Of a stretch of 64,000 bases of DNA, positions 46,360 through 59,300 are shown one piece after another; within the stretch, counting starts at the first letter, position 1; the number at the start of each line of letters is the position of its first letter. Both the position numbers and the translations under genes were made by a program. A model generated the notes under the pieces. It made no database searches and was not told the DNA's origin. It was given only the letters and a program-made list of their open reading frames with translations. Source of the DNA: Ascochyta rabiei (Eukaryota; Ascomycota; Dothideomycetes; Pleosporales; Didymellaceae); the NCBI RefSeq assembly GCF_004011695.2, contig NC_082407.1, positions 1,364,001-1,428,000 on the forward strand, written 5' to 3'.

Positions 46360-49300
46360 GAAATATGTCCTTATAGTTTTAATTTTAGGTATCTTCTCTC
46401 TATACCTTTATAAGTCCCTTCTCTTCTAACTAAATATCCTTTAGTAAACGCTTATAGAACTTCTTTATTCTCTACCCTAGTACTGTATATAGCATGCTAG
46501 TCCTGTTAAGGTCTTTAAGTAAATAGGTGCCCCTGTCTAGCTGCGTTCTGTTAAGTAACACTTAGTATAGCCTAAGCTACTTCTTTCTTAACTTCTTATC
46601 TCTAGACATGTTAATCTGTCCTACTAAGTCCTACAGTAGAACTAGGTCTCTAGGGTTAATGTGCTTATGCCAAACTTTGTTGTTATTGTCCTAATTTTTC
46701 TTTTTTAACGCTCTTAGTTAATTAGTTGTGCTAACTATATTTTTTAGGAACTAATTCTAGAGAACTAACTATATAGCTCTAATTGCGAGTAGTTAAGCCC
46801 TGTTCTTAACCTTCTAGAATAGTAGTATTTGCTATGTTAGTAGTAACAGCTTAATTAGCAGAACTAGGTTCTAGCTAGTAATAAGTTAATATGCTAAGTA
46901 TCCTATAGATTATATAGAGATCCTGTTAGCTAAGAGCAATATTAGGAGGTTATCTACCTATAACCCCTTAAGCTTAATAAGTGCATTAATAATAGGTTTA
47001 TGTCTACCCTCTACTTTTTCTATTACTTAAGGGTTATGTGTAGATGCCTGTACCCTCTTAATCCTGTAGATTAAAGTAAGCCTCTTAACTACTTTAGTAA
47101 AGTCTAGTCTGCTGTTAACTATAAGTCTTCTTATAGTGCTTTACCTACAGACAATGTCTTTATATAGGAACTTTGCTACTATTAATAACTTCTTATTATA
47201 AAGCGCCCTTACCTCTATCTACCTACTTAAGTATTCTCTAGCTGCAACTAGGTACTAGAAGCCTTTGCTTATTAGCATGTGTATAATATTAATAGCAACT
47301 AACTCCTATAGCGTATAGGAGTAAATACTAGTTAGTATATCCTTTATAATCTTAGTTACTCTAAGTTAGCACTTCTTATACATAGAGACTTTTCTCTTAA
47401 CACTCCTATACATATTAGGCTAGTAGTATTATTAAGAGACTATAGAGAATACTGCGTTTATGCCCCTATAACTAATAGTTTAGTAGATATCCTATATAAC
47501 TGCAGTTTAGATATCTACATTATTAATTACACACCTAATAGCAATATTTCTTAATGTTTTTTAGAATAAGTAGCTGTCCCTCTTAAAGAAGTTTATAGCT
47601 CTCTTCTTCTAAGCCCTACACCCTTTCCTACTTAACCTAACTAGGGTCTTTAGGGAGTGTAGAAAAACAGCAATGTTTGCTAATTCCTAGGAGTATTCCT
47701 ATCTTAGAATCTAGGTAGTCCTTATGTTAACCTAGTTACCTAACACTACGTTTGCTATTAGGTTTTTAACAAACTCTTTAATTTTAGATTTAGGTTTGTC
47801 TAGGTTCTCCTACCCTTTTAGCTTTAGGTATCTTAATAGTGCGTCTGTAACTATATTCTTCTTTCCTAGTACATAGCGTATTTTAAAGTCCTAGAGTAGA
47901 ATTGCAGTAAGCTACCTGTTTATAACTAAGCCTTGAAGGTCTAAATACAACCTATTTAGCTAGACAATTAATATTTAAGTATTAGTCTTAATAATAAAGT
48001 GTATACTATATAGCTATATCCTAAACTTCTTAAGTGCCTAAATAACTACCTTATATTTAAGCTTTATTAAGTGCTACCTACTTTCTGCCTTAGACTAGAC
48101 AGTGCTTTTAAATCTATATAGGTGTTGTTTTCTGTCTAGGCCTATTTGTTTAAGGCATGCTCCTACGCCTTTATTACTTACATTAACTAAGAGAAATACT
48201 AAACTAGGATTTTTATAAGATATTGTTATAAGTGCAGGTGTGTTAATAATATGCTCCTTTAGGAGTAACATTAAGCTCTGCTCTGCGTTGCCCTATTGCT
48301 ATACTGCGTTATTCTTTAATAACTAGAATAGTAGCTTTGCTTTTAAGGCGAATAAGGGTATCTAGATATAGTAGTAAACTACAATTCCTATAAACATCTA
48401 GACCTCCTTTAGGTTCTAACATTATAGCTAATTTGCAATTTTGTTAACTTTCTTTTATGCTAGATATTATCCTTCTGCTAAAACTTTATAACTAACTACC
48501 CCTAATTAATTGTGTCCCTAGTAGAATTTAAGTCCTTACACTGTGCCCTTAGCTCTTTCTACGTCTATAAGGACCCTATCTAGTTACTAGATGTGCTTAA
48601 GCATATATTACCTAACACTAGGTAAAGCCTCCTTACTATTATAATCTGTCTTTAGGCTACTGCTAGTAACGTTATTAAGGAAAGGAAGTGTATCTAGCTA
48701 GTAATCCTTAAGAATCTTTGTTATAATTCTTTAGAAGACAGCTACTAAGTTAGTAGCCCCTAAAACTAGGTTATATAATTGTAAAAGGCTAATTAGCATT
48801 ATAACTACTGTTATATCTCTACTATCCTTATCTAGTGTTATCTAGTTATAACTAAAGAAGAAGTCTATAAGTAATATAATCTTACAGCTAGTAAACCTCT
48901 TAGAGAACTTGTCTGTAGTTAGTAGGGTTCCTGTATCTTAAACAGAGACCCTGTTTATATGTTAAGCATTATTAATAAACTAAAATCTACTGTCTTTCTT
49001 AAATACTAAATACTATGGGTTTCTGTATTAGCTGTTGCATTGCTTAAGTGTTCCTTATTCTAATCTTTTGTTTAACATCTTAATAAGTTCTCCTTCTAGA
49101 CTTCTTATAATAGGGAAGGTCTTAACCTACTAAGCTTTGTGTAGGATTATCCTAATTCTGTATAGAGGAGAAACCTCCTTCTAAATCTACCTGGATATAG
49201 AAAAAGTAAAAGCTATAGCTGCTTTTCTATTTAGGATTATTTCCTTAAAGAGCGCTATCTCTGCTAGGAATAGAGTATTGCTAAACTTCTAATCTTTTAT

Positions 49301-51720
49301 TCTCTAGGGAGTAAGCCTTTTTTCTCTTAGAAATAGGGCATATTGCCTTTTAAATAAGTAATTAAAAAGCCTAATATTATATAGCCTTAAACTAAGTATT
49401 AGCTGCTATTGTTTATATGCAACTCTTTTCTAGTCTTCCTAACTAAGTTCTATATGTTTATTAGGTTGTAGATTATTAACAGGTTGAACCTTTACCCCTA
49501 CTTGTTTATAGAGTGTATTAACTTCTTAGTTTTTAATTATGTTATGCTAACCTCTTATCCTTAATAATTATAAGTTTATTTAGGATAGTAAGATAAGGAA
49601 GTCCTTATCTGCATGTACTTGCCTAGGGTCCCCTCCCTTAGAGATCTACTAGAGACTACTAGCATTGTTCTGTATTAAGATAAAACTACTTAGGCCCTTT
49701 AAGATTTCTAAATCTATAGTTATACGTAGGAAGTAGTAGTTTACTTCTACTAAGTAACAGAACTTTAGTGTTGTTAGGCCTTTACTAGTATTAGAACATC
49801 CCAGCCTAATTAAGAAGTTCCCCTAGCTTTTCCCTTATCCTAGTGATGCTTAACTAGGGTTGAGTAGTAAGGAGATAGGTCTAATGCAATAAAGGTAGTG
49901 TTCCTTCTACTATTATTAGATATAATACACTACGTAGGTTTTCTAAAAACGTTATACTATATAGCTAGTTTTACTAATAATTACTATAGCGTTCTAAGGA
50001 TAACTAATCTTATTAGGTTCCTTATAAGCCTAAAGTGCGTTAAGGTTGTAACTTCTCTAATCTAGACTAGGATATTCTACAACGTTCTAACAAATAGATC
50101 TATGCTACTATTAGCTGTTATAACGCCCTGCTCTTTTCCTATTAGGTGTGTTATTTCTTTATACACTATTCCTAGCGCTTAAGAACTACTAAACCTTATT
50201 AAATTCATCTAAGCTCTAGTCTTAATTAAGCAGCTAACTGCATATAACCTAATATAAGCCTAGTATATTAGTAAATCTTAGTATATAAGCTTCTCTAACC
50301 TAGTAGTTTTAATAGTTTTAGCTAGCTTATTTAGAGGATCTTTATTGTCCTATATATCACTATATGCTTTTACTTAGTAGCTCCTGTAAGTATTCCTTTC
50401 TAATCTAACGTTAAAGCATTAAGCCCTGCTGTTCCTAATTGTGGGGTAATTTTTGCTAAACTTGGCGCTAGTGCAGACCCTTATAATTTCTAGCTAATTA
50501 GCAGTTAACTAGTAAGACCTGTCAACTCCTAATTAGCTGGAACCTCTAGCTCCTAGGATCGCTACGTTAACGGTCCTGCTAACTATTAGGTTAGAGTCTA
50601 ACTCCTTTATAAGCTTCTAGAACATTACTTAGATATAACTCTGGGAGACTAAGTCTCTAACAGTAATCCCTTGTACTTCTTAACAAAGAATTACAGTTAG
50701 AATCTTGTTTTTAGACAGTTTAAGTAAGTCTACTATTCTATTGTCTAAGCTAGTTATTAAATGCTTCCTCTTATGCTAATTTGTCGCGCAGCCGAGCCTG
50801 TGGATGACTAATGGGGTGCTCCCCTATCCAATCAAGCTTGCGGATTATTGTTGAGTGGCTCCTTTCTCCACAATTAACCACTGAGCTCCTGAGGGTCGCC
50901 CACAAAGCTTGAGTAAGCGAGATTACGTGATAACCAAATTTCCTTTGTACTTAAGCAACACGTTACACATTGAATATATAGACACTAATTAAATTAATCG
51001 ATTACCTAAGTATAGTCCTCCAAGCTCTGTCACATAATTTAATAGTGGAATAGTTTCTAATATCCTCTCTTATAATAGTAGTTTAATAATAGCATATAGC
51101 TAACTATAAGGTTAGCTAGTAAAAGGTATTATTTACTTACTCTCTATTAGCAAAGGTCTTAAACCTAACAAGTCTTTAATATCTACTACTAACTTATCTC
51201 TAGTATTATTGTATACTTGCGTAACTATAGCTTATTAAAACATTAAAGGTCTTTCTTTCCTAACCGCAGCTCTCTAAGCTCTTTCTAGGATAGTATTAAC
51301 TTAGCAGTTGCATGCCTTGTCTTACCTAGTTACTACGTTTAAGGAGGAGCTATCTTTAACGTTATATGCCCCTAGTACAATATCCCTGTTATTAATATAA
51401 TTAAGACTATAAACTTTATAATAGTTATTGTTAAGGATTTAGAAGTTCTAAAAAGAGTGTAATAACTTATAGTCTAGCTTATAATTATCTATTATAGTTA
51501 GTATACTAACACTCCTAATAATCTTTCCCTATATGTCTAGGCCTAGCCTAGATCTATATATTACCCCTCTCGGCCTAGAGTCTACACCATTAAATAGATT
51601 AGGCTTAACTGCAGAGGCTAGCTAGTCTAAGACATCCTGTAAAACTTTAAAGTACTCTTAAATCTTCTGTTTTAACTAATTAAGTTAATAAGTAGGTAGG
51701 ACAGATCCTTAGATAGGTTT
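46360..51720 (-). pseudogene. B pol and upstream region, minus-arm copy
   Basis: Mirror of 30200-35300: integrase about 46750-47430, RNase H about 47830-48210, RT about 48360-49080. Interrupted at 50782-51034 by the copia solo LTR. Same RIP decay. Confidence 0.65.
50782..51034 (+). repeat. solo copia LTR, little RIP
   Basis: 253 bp, TGTCGCGCAG...TCTGTCACA, flanked by TAATT (50777-50781 and 51035-51039). Same family as the LTRs at 6167 and 13221, with more C/G kept (for example CTTGAGTAAGCGAG, CCACTGAGCTCCTGAGG). Confidence 0.92.
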
Positions 51721-53341
51721 AATTTAATAGTAAGTAGGACTAAAGTAGTATCTGCATTAACTGTCTTAGTTAAGTTAAAAACTGCACTACCCTATATAGG
51801 TAAGTGCTCTATATAATTTGTACTTATAGGCTTAGTAGTTTAGCTCTCTACATATGTTGCAGGAGTTACTATACTCTCTTCCTTAGAAGTAGTTTACTTC
51901 TTATCTTAGGTTAACGTTCCTAGGTCCGTTAGTAATGTAAGAGCTATTGTTCCTTTCCTAGGTAGCACTAGCTCTGTTTGATTGCAAAATAAAGTAAGCG
52001 TAATAAGTAGGAGACTAAAGGATCTTTCTTATCTAATGGTTGGAGGTTATAAGGGTGCTCACCTCTACTAGGGATAACTTCTATCTGCCTATTACCTAGA
52101 CGAGCTCTTTAACGTCTTTATTAACACTAGGAGGTAGAGGTGTTTTACTCTTACTACCCTAACTAGCCAGTTAATCCTTAGCCTAAGTAACAATATTATT
52201 CTTCTAATATATATTACTGTATACTATAAAGTTAGTGTAGTAGTGTAATAGTCTAGTAAAGGCTTAAGAGGTTTCTTTAATATAGGCTTTAAGGAACGCT
52301 TAATTGCCTATACCTTAAGCAGTGTCCTAGTCTTTCTATTAAGCCTATATAGCAATCTAAAGCTTAACCTAATTGTCTAAAGTGTATAGTTTTAGGCGTT
52401 TAATAAACCTCCTGCAGTAATTATAGCAGTAGTTAGGGAGGACCCTAACCTTCTGCTTGTTACTGTAAAGAGTGTACAAAGCGATCACGAGGGAGGATAG
52501 GGTTGAAGAGGATAGCAGGTGTATTGAGGTACGTAGTATGTAGTAACGAGACTAATCGCTGGAGTATTAGCGATAACCTCCGACACCTTTATATAGTCCG
52601 GGCTGGCTAGCCCCATAGTAGCCCGCTAAGGTAGGCAGAGGTACCCCCGGGCCCAGCGCCTGACAGTTACATAACCCTCTGTTTTCTGCTATGTAGTTAG
52701 AGTTGTTAAGGAACTCTGTAACCTCCTTTCTATTAAAGGATATTTAGATAGACTTTCCCTTCATTAGAACAATAACCTAATAGTTGTTTCCTGTTAGGGA
52801 AGACAGTGTCTCTATAGAGTCTAAAGGGTTATCTATAGTAGTGTATATTAATCCTTAGTAGTCTGTTATATTAAGTAGATAATAGTTTCTTATAATTAAA
52901 GTAATCTTAATTGCTCTGTCTGTTAGAGCAGCTTAGTCCTTGTCTTTTATGTTCCTCTTATCCTAAGTCCTAAGGAATAGGGCTAAGCAGGTCCTAAGAA
53001 ATAGGGCTAAGCGGAACTGTATAGATAATATATATAATAAGCATTAGAAATTAGACTAAAATAGTCCCTTTATTAAGGCTTTTCTAGGTTAACTAGATAC
53101 CTGCCTTGTTTTAAGCTTATTTTTCTTGTTTTCTAAATAATAGGTCTGGTAGTAACGTCCTAGTCTAGAATTAATACGATAATTCCTAGGCTGTGCCCTA
53201 GCCTTTAGAGTAGCAGATATTTAGATAATAACGTCCTAGTCTAGAATTAACAGGATAATTTCTAAACTATACCCTAGCCTTTAGAGTAGCAGAATTCTAA
53301 TATAACCTGCTATACTGTGCCCTCTAGTTAGGTTACTATTT
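51720..53341 (-). pseudogene. B gag and leader, minus-arm copy, 262-bp deletion
   Basis: Mirror of 28521-30120. At about 52220 the sequence jumps from the equivalent of 29722 to 29460, so 262 bp of gag are missing. Interrupted by solo A LTR at 52464. Two 76-bp leader units lie at about 53130-53290. Confidence 0.65.
52464..52665 (-). repeat. solo gypsy A LTR, least mutated copy
   Basis: 202 bp, TGTAAAGAGTGTACAAAGCG... to ...GCGCCTGACA, flanked by a perfect GTTAC (52459-52463 and 52666-52670). It keeps CpA and GC-rich sites (CCCCCGGGCCC) that are mutated in the other copies, so it inserted after most RIP, or was shielded. Confidence 0.92.
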
Positions 53342-53596
53342 TGTTCTAGTAAAAGTATTAAAGCATCTTGTTAGCAGGCACATTAGGAAGGATACTTATT
53401 ATTATTATTGTTAAGGGTTAAAGAGATAGGTAATATAGTAGTTAAATTCTATAAGTAAGTGTTTTTAGTTGGTGTTGTAGGTTTCTTGCCTTAACAGTTC
53501 CTGTTAAGGTCTCTTATACCCCTCTGCCGGCCAGATTACGTACACTAGCTAAGCATCCTAGTTCTTACTAAGGAAGTTACCGTGTGCACCGGCACA
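53342..53596 (-). repeat. B LTR at outer end of minus arm
   Basis: 255 bp, TGTTCTAGTAAAAG... to ...GTGCACCGGCACA, followed by CTAC. Confidence 0.85.
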
Positions 53597-54664
53597 CTAC
53601 TAATGTTTACCTCTAAGCCTCTTTACTTTAAAACCTCCTAGTATTACCTAGTAATTTATTAGACTGTTGCTTAATAGTTTACGTTTACCTAACTACGTTT
53701 AGTCTAGTATTTAGGTATTTAAGCCTGTTATAACTAATTCCTAAAGCCTTATTAGTTTAGGAATTTAAGAAAGAACCTTATACAGGACCTAATCTGTTTG
53801 CTATAATAGCTAAGGTAAGTATAGGTGTCTGTTGTTTATTTGTCTAGTAAATCTCCTGCTTCTGTGTTTGTTCGCCTACGTTGTTAGAGGAGAGTAACCT
53901 AATAGCCTATTAGACGGTCTAAGAACCTATAACCCTCAGCCCTAGGCCTACTAATTAGTAGGTTGTTTAGCCTAGTCTAGCAACCTACTGCCTTTTACTA
54001 GGTAATATTGCTCTTACTAATATAATAGCAAATAACTCTTACTAGCTTTAGGTTCCTTTAGGATAACATATCTATATACAATAGCTGTAGGGGAGGCAGC
54101 AGCTAGGATCTATATAAGTAGCCCCAGATCTACTCCTTCTCTTTCTTATTATCTTTAGCTTCTACTTAGTTAAACTTCTTAACTCTCTACTTCTTTAACC
54201 TTTAATAACCTATTAGGCTTTTAGACCCTTATTTTAACCTCCTCTTTTGTTATGTCTACCTTGTCTTTTAGATCTCTAGTTAAGCATAGCAGTAGCAGCA
54301 GCAGTAAGAAGCTTCTACCTAGAGGTTAAGGCCGCACAGATTCTAGCGTTAGCCTAACTAAAGCTTGTTATCTTTCTCTATAGAAATAAGCTTAGCTTAT
54401 TTATAAGAGTCTTATTCCTTCTCTTTTTAACCCTAATAGGTTATTAATAGTTCTTCCTAGTTCTTTCATTCCTAAATAATAGTATAGACAGCAATTTAGC
54501 CTATAATATTACAGAAGCTCTTATAACAGCCCTTATTAGTAGGGCTAATCTTCCTTGTTTCCTCTATAATATTGCTGCTGCCTATGCATACATCTACTAG
54601 TTTAACGCTCTACCCTTCTAGGGAAAATTACTGCATTAATTCTAACGCTATATACCACAACTAG
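53597..54664. other. right part of the DNA hosting B-minus, unassigned
   Basis: Joined to 23190-23365 before B inserted. TA-rich. A plus frame near 54250 (MSTLSFRSLVKHSSSSSSKK) and a minus frame over about 53600-54000 (ALGISYNRLKYLN; QTIKQQSNKLL) are both semi-open; the minus frame continues that of 23190-23365 and has the look of a transposase tail. I cannot name the element. Confidence 0.4.
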
Positions 54665-54715
54665 TGTGCTAGTGCACATAGTAACTGCCTTAGTAAGAAC
54701 TAGGATGCTTAGCTA

Positions 54716-54870
54716 TGTTATAGGCTTAGACCTTGTCTAAGCCTTAAGCGAGACGGGGCGGTTACGTGCCCTACAGACATATTAGAAGAACACGCAATGT
54801 GTTACCTCTATAAGAGATACAATACTATATTAACCCTTATTACATCCTACCCTAAGGCTAGTCTATAACA
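54716..54870 (+). repeat. C 5' LTR
   Basis: 155 bp; keeps GACGGGGCGG where the 3' LTR has GATAGGGCAG, so the copies have diverged by transitions. Confidence 0.88.
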
Positions 54871-54911
54871 TTTGAATCTCTTCTTCTAGAAGAACAGCTA
54901 GCACTTGTACT

Positions 54912-56060
54912 ATGTCAGCTAGCTCCTAGAATAACCCCTTAGATAAATCTGTCCCCTTAACCCTTTAGGAATTTATAGCCTAGATGTTGCAGTTTATAAC
55001 AAACTTGTAGTAAGCCTTATTAGCTACTAATAAGTGTATAGTATTACTTAAGTGTAATAACTCTAATATACACGTGTTTGTAGAGTCCCTAGCACAAACA
55101 GCTAACACCTGTACTAGACCTACGTCTACAGTCCTATTATCCTCCTTAGAAGTAACGCTGTACCTATTAATATCTACCCTAGCCCCTAACCTGCCTTACA
55201 AAGCGCTGTTTTTAGTGTCTGCCCTAGGCCTGTATGCCCCTATGCAGATATCTGTAGCCTATAGGAAACCTCTTCCTATAGGTAAGGCCTTTACTAGAGA
55301 TAAATCCTTATTTAAGGCGTAGTAGGTTATAATAGAATATAAGCTACAGGCAGACATATCCTTAATTAGTAGACTATAGGACATATTTACCTTTATATAG
55401 TCCTAGCTTAGTACATCTGTGTAATAAGATATAGCTCTATTCTATAAGATTAGAGGTACCTAAGGTGTGTAGAGCCTAGAGGACTTCCTAGCATACCTAG
55501 AATTCTGCTACAGCAACAACTACAGCCAGGAACAGGCCTAGGCGAAACTAGAAAGCGTCTCTTAAGGTCCTAACAAGTTGTTCTTAGACTTCTTTATTTA
55601 GTTTAAGCAGCTACTAGTATAAAGTGGCGGCCTCTACTAGGACAGAGAATAACGCCTATTAAAGCTCTGCTAGGCCCTAAACATAAACATCTGCAATATA
55701 GTAATAAACTAAGGAGTAACTTATATAGATTATAATGTAGCTGTTATAGAGTATAATTCTATTACTGTAGACGTTAAGACTATAGCTATAGAAAACCAGC
55801 TGCGCTATACCCCTACCTAGGCGCCTAAGCGTAACAAGGACAGCAACGTTAAGATAACAGTTGTGTCTGCAGTTTACACTAGCAGCAGTGCCAAGCGTAG
55901 AGGTTAGAAGTAGTCTGCTCCTAACTAGGCTATGTAGGTTCCTAATAAGGTATTTTAGCAACGCTAGGAGGCTAACCTGTGTACCTGTTGCGGTAAAGAG
56001 GGACACATTTACTAGGATTACGCTAACGTAGTAGTAACTACAGTATAGGCAGTAATAATC
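54912..56060 (+). pseudogene. C Gag with CCHC zinc knuckle
   Basis: ATG 54912, one frame to about 56060. N-terminal MSASS, PLTLQEFIA-like; an unusually open stretch 55074-55322 (FVESLAQTANTCTRPTSTV...); a basic region; and CTCCGKEGHIYQDYA at about 55980-56025, a C-x2-C-x4-H-x4-C knuckle whose last Cys is now Tyr. Binds the RNA genome in the particle. RIP stops TAG/TAA. Confidence 0.75.
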
Positions 56061-56199
56061 TTAGGTAAGGAAGAGGCTAGTTTATATAGGGGAAACTAGC
56101 TGCTCCTAATATAAGTCTAAGTTAGGAGCGCTATAGGAGCATATTAGTAGAGGAGACTACTAGTGCAGGGGCATTGCAGGCTGCTAGGGAAGCTATTAC

Positions 56200-59100
56200 A
56201 GACTCTATAGACAAGCCCCTATTCTACGTTCTATTACTTATTAATAGGGTAATTTAGGCTAACGTGCTAGTAGACTTAGGGTGTAAATACTTTAGCGTAG
56301 TAAGCAACAACTTTGCTGCGCGCTTAGGAGGAGACTTTATTAAGGTGCTGCTATAATACTTAGTATAAGTAGTAGGCACTAGTAGAAAGTCTATAATCTT
56401 CTATTAAGTCCTGTTTAGGTATAAATTAGATAGGTAGCGCTTATAGGCTGTAGCCTACGTAGTACTAGGTCTAAGCTAGGATATTATTTTAGGGAAGCTC
56501 TAGCTCTAACAAGAGGGTGTAGTGTTAGACGCAGAAAAGGGCACACTAAGGATATAATAGGTAGAGAACCTTATTATCTATAAATCCTTACAGTATACAG
56601 CAAACGTTTACATAGCTCTCCTGTTAGTAACTAAGTTTAATAAGACTCTAGCTAATAGGCTCTAGAAGCGCTAGCTGGGGACTAGTTTGTCTCTATAAGC
56701 CTCTACAACATTACTAAAATCCTCTTAGTTTAATCCCTAGGAGCGTAAGGGACGGCAGCGGAGGTAGACCCTCTTCCCCCTAAGTTAGTCTAGTTTTAGA
56801 ACCTATTTAATAGGAGTAAGGCCTCTAGCCTTCCCCTATATAGGGGCTAGATAGATTACCACATATAGTTACAATACAACTAGTCTAGAAAGGAGAAGCC
56901 TCTACCCTAGGGCCCTCTGTACAACATGCTAAGGGACCAGCTACTTAACCTACAGAAACAGGTGTTAGCACTAATAGACAAGGGGTAGATCTGTGCCTCC
57001 TCTTCTCTAGTAGGGGCCCTAGTCCTACTAGTTAAAAAGTCCTCTAGTAGATGGCGTATGTGCGTAGACTATTATACACTTAATAGCATTACAATTACTA
57101 ACTAGTACTTACTCCCTCTTATTAAGGAGACCTTGCGTACACTAGGGGGTGCCTACTAGTTCTCTAAGGTTAATGTCTGTTTAGTATTTTACTAGGTTTG
57201 TGTTACAGAAGGAGATAAGCACCTTACTGCGTTCTGCACCTGTTTTAGGCTCTTTAAGTAGCTAGTCTGCCTGTTTAGCCTAGCTAGAGCACTAGCGTCC
57301 TTCTAGCGTTACATTAACAGCGCGCCTTAAGAGATATTAGGCAACTATGCTACTATGTACTTAGATAATGTCCTAGTTTACAGTAGCAGGTCTAGGACAG
57401 ACTACTTAGGGAAGGTTAGCAGAGTCCTTACGCTCCTATACAATGCAGGGCTATATCTAGATCTTAAGTAGTGCGTATTTATAATAAAGGAAGTACACTA
57501 CCTAAGATATATTATAGAAGCTAGAAAGGACATTTATCCTAATCCTAAGAAGGTTAAGGCTATCTGTAATTAGGAAGCTCTATAGTCTTTGCGCGGGGTC
57601 TGCAGTTTCCTAGGGTTTGCTAACTTCTACTAGGACTTTATCCTAGCCTTCTCTAATATTACTACCCTACTTAATTAACTTATAGGGAAGGATATCCTGT
57701 TTAGGTAGGGGTAGGAGGAGGACGCAGCGTTCTACTGGCTAAAGAACGCATTTATAACAGAACTAGTCCTAGCCTAGTAGGACCCTAAGCGTAAAACACT
57801 ATTAGAGGCAGACTGCTCTAGTAAGGCGCTAGGCAGCTGCCTTTTTTAATAGCATAGGAAGGTGCTTTACCTAGTAGTGTATTACTATACTATACTTATA
57901 ACAGAATAACAGAACTACACTATCTATAATAAGGAGTTAACTGCTGTTATAAAGTGCCTAGGGGTCTAGGCAGCTAAATTAGGGTCTGTTGCTAGGCTGT
58001 TTACTATCCTTACTAACTATAAGAACCTCTAGTACTTTATAACAGCGCGCAGGTTAAGTAAGAGGCAGCACTAATAGGCAGAAGAGCTATTAAAGTTCTA
58101 TTTCTACCTTCGCTTCTGCCTAGGGCGCCTAGCAGCCCAACTAGATGCGCTAAGCTGCTGGGAACAGGACTATAATAGGAAGTTAGGGGGGGTCTATAGG
58201 ATAATAACCCTAGTTTTAGTATTAGTAATTAGTAGACTAGACTCTAGTATACCCTTACTTTTTATTAACACGTATATGTAATTACTGTAGGATAAAGGTA
58301 TTTAGCAGGATGTAAAGTATATAGCACGCCTGTCTACTGTCTATAAAGGGGCCTGCTAGTTCCCTCCTAAGGCTAAGACTACTTAGTAAATTGCAGATTA
58401 CACGCTTAGTGCTTATAGTATGCTGCTATAGTGTAGGGTTACATAGGTTCTATATTAGGAGCTACTTATAACTACAATAATCTAAAGGGCACACAAATCT
58501 AACCTAACAGGCTATCTAGGGGCTAACGCCACGTTCTATATTGTTAGACCTAACTTCTACTAGAAGGGGATGTTATAGGACTTTTAGCGTTATATCTATA
58601 ACTGCTACTATTTTAGCGCGCACGTGTTACAGCGCTAACAACAGGGCTTACTCTAGCTTTACCTATTACTAACTGTTTTTAGTTCTAGATTTCTATAGAC
58701 TTTATAGTTAACCTCTTTTAGGCTAATAAGGACGCACTACGCTATCTCTTAGTTATTACAGATTACCTCTCTAAGTATATGTAGCTTAAGGCAATAACTT
58801 CTATAACTGTAGAATATTATGCTAAAGTCTTCTGCAACACGTAGTAGTAGTTCTAAGGCTTTTCTAGCTCTATAATCTTAGACTACAGCTTAGACTAGCT
58901 AGGACATTTTTAGATAACGCTGTGTAGCCTTATAGGGGTAGACTAGCTACTCTCTACAGCCTACTACCCCTAGACAGACAGAGGTACAGAGCGTGCTAAC
59001 TAAGAGGTGTAGGTAGTCCTACAGGTTATAGTTAACTTTAAACAGAATAACTAGCCTAACTACCTTCTAGCCTGCTAACTAGCACTTAACAATTGTAACT

Positions 59101-59300
59101 CTTTAGTTACTAGGGTTAGTTCTAACCTACTCCTCTATAGGTATAATACAGACCTCCTGTAGACAATAGTGCTACTAACTGTTAGCTAGAACACACTATA
59201 GGGACAGGTAGTCTATTTCCTAGACTACCTCTAGTAAGGTATAGAGCTTACCTAGGCAGCTATAGTTTAGGTGTAATAACACACCTAGAACGTAACAGAT
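56200..59300 (+). pseudogene. C pol: protease, RT, RNase H, integrase
   Basis: In the frame after Gag. Protease at about 56265: VLVDLGCKYFSVVS. RT at about 57050-57500: MCVDYYTLNSITI, FSKVNVCLVFYQV, YLDNVLVYSSRS (D-D pair now D-N). RNase H at about 57770-57960: LLEADCSSKALGSCL, NYTIYNKELTAVI. Integrase at about 58530-59300 with YYFSAHVLQR, former dihydrophobic D sites and TERANQEVQ-like region near 58980. Typical of Tf/skippy-type fungal gypsy elements. Many RIP stops. Confidence 0.8.

Larger units (their letters stand above)
42031..53596 (-). mobile_element. Ty3/gypsy 'B' (minus), second arm of the inverted repeat
   Basis: LTR 42031-42285, interior, LTR 53342-53596. Without the two solo LTRs and their target copies it is about 11.1 kb, 262 bp shorter than B-plus because of a deletion at about 52220. 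Right flank CTAC (53597-53600) pairs with CTAC at 23362-23365. The LTR at 42031 belongs by origin to the plus copy (TTAC before it pairs with GTAA at 28262-28265). Confidence 0.85.

Noticed and set aside
55677..56006. 109-codon minus ORF opposite C gag
   Set aside because: Plus frame carries the CCHC knuckle and ties to pol; the minus frame is its shadow.
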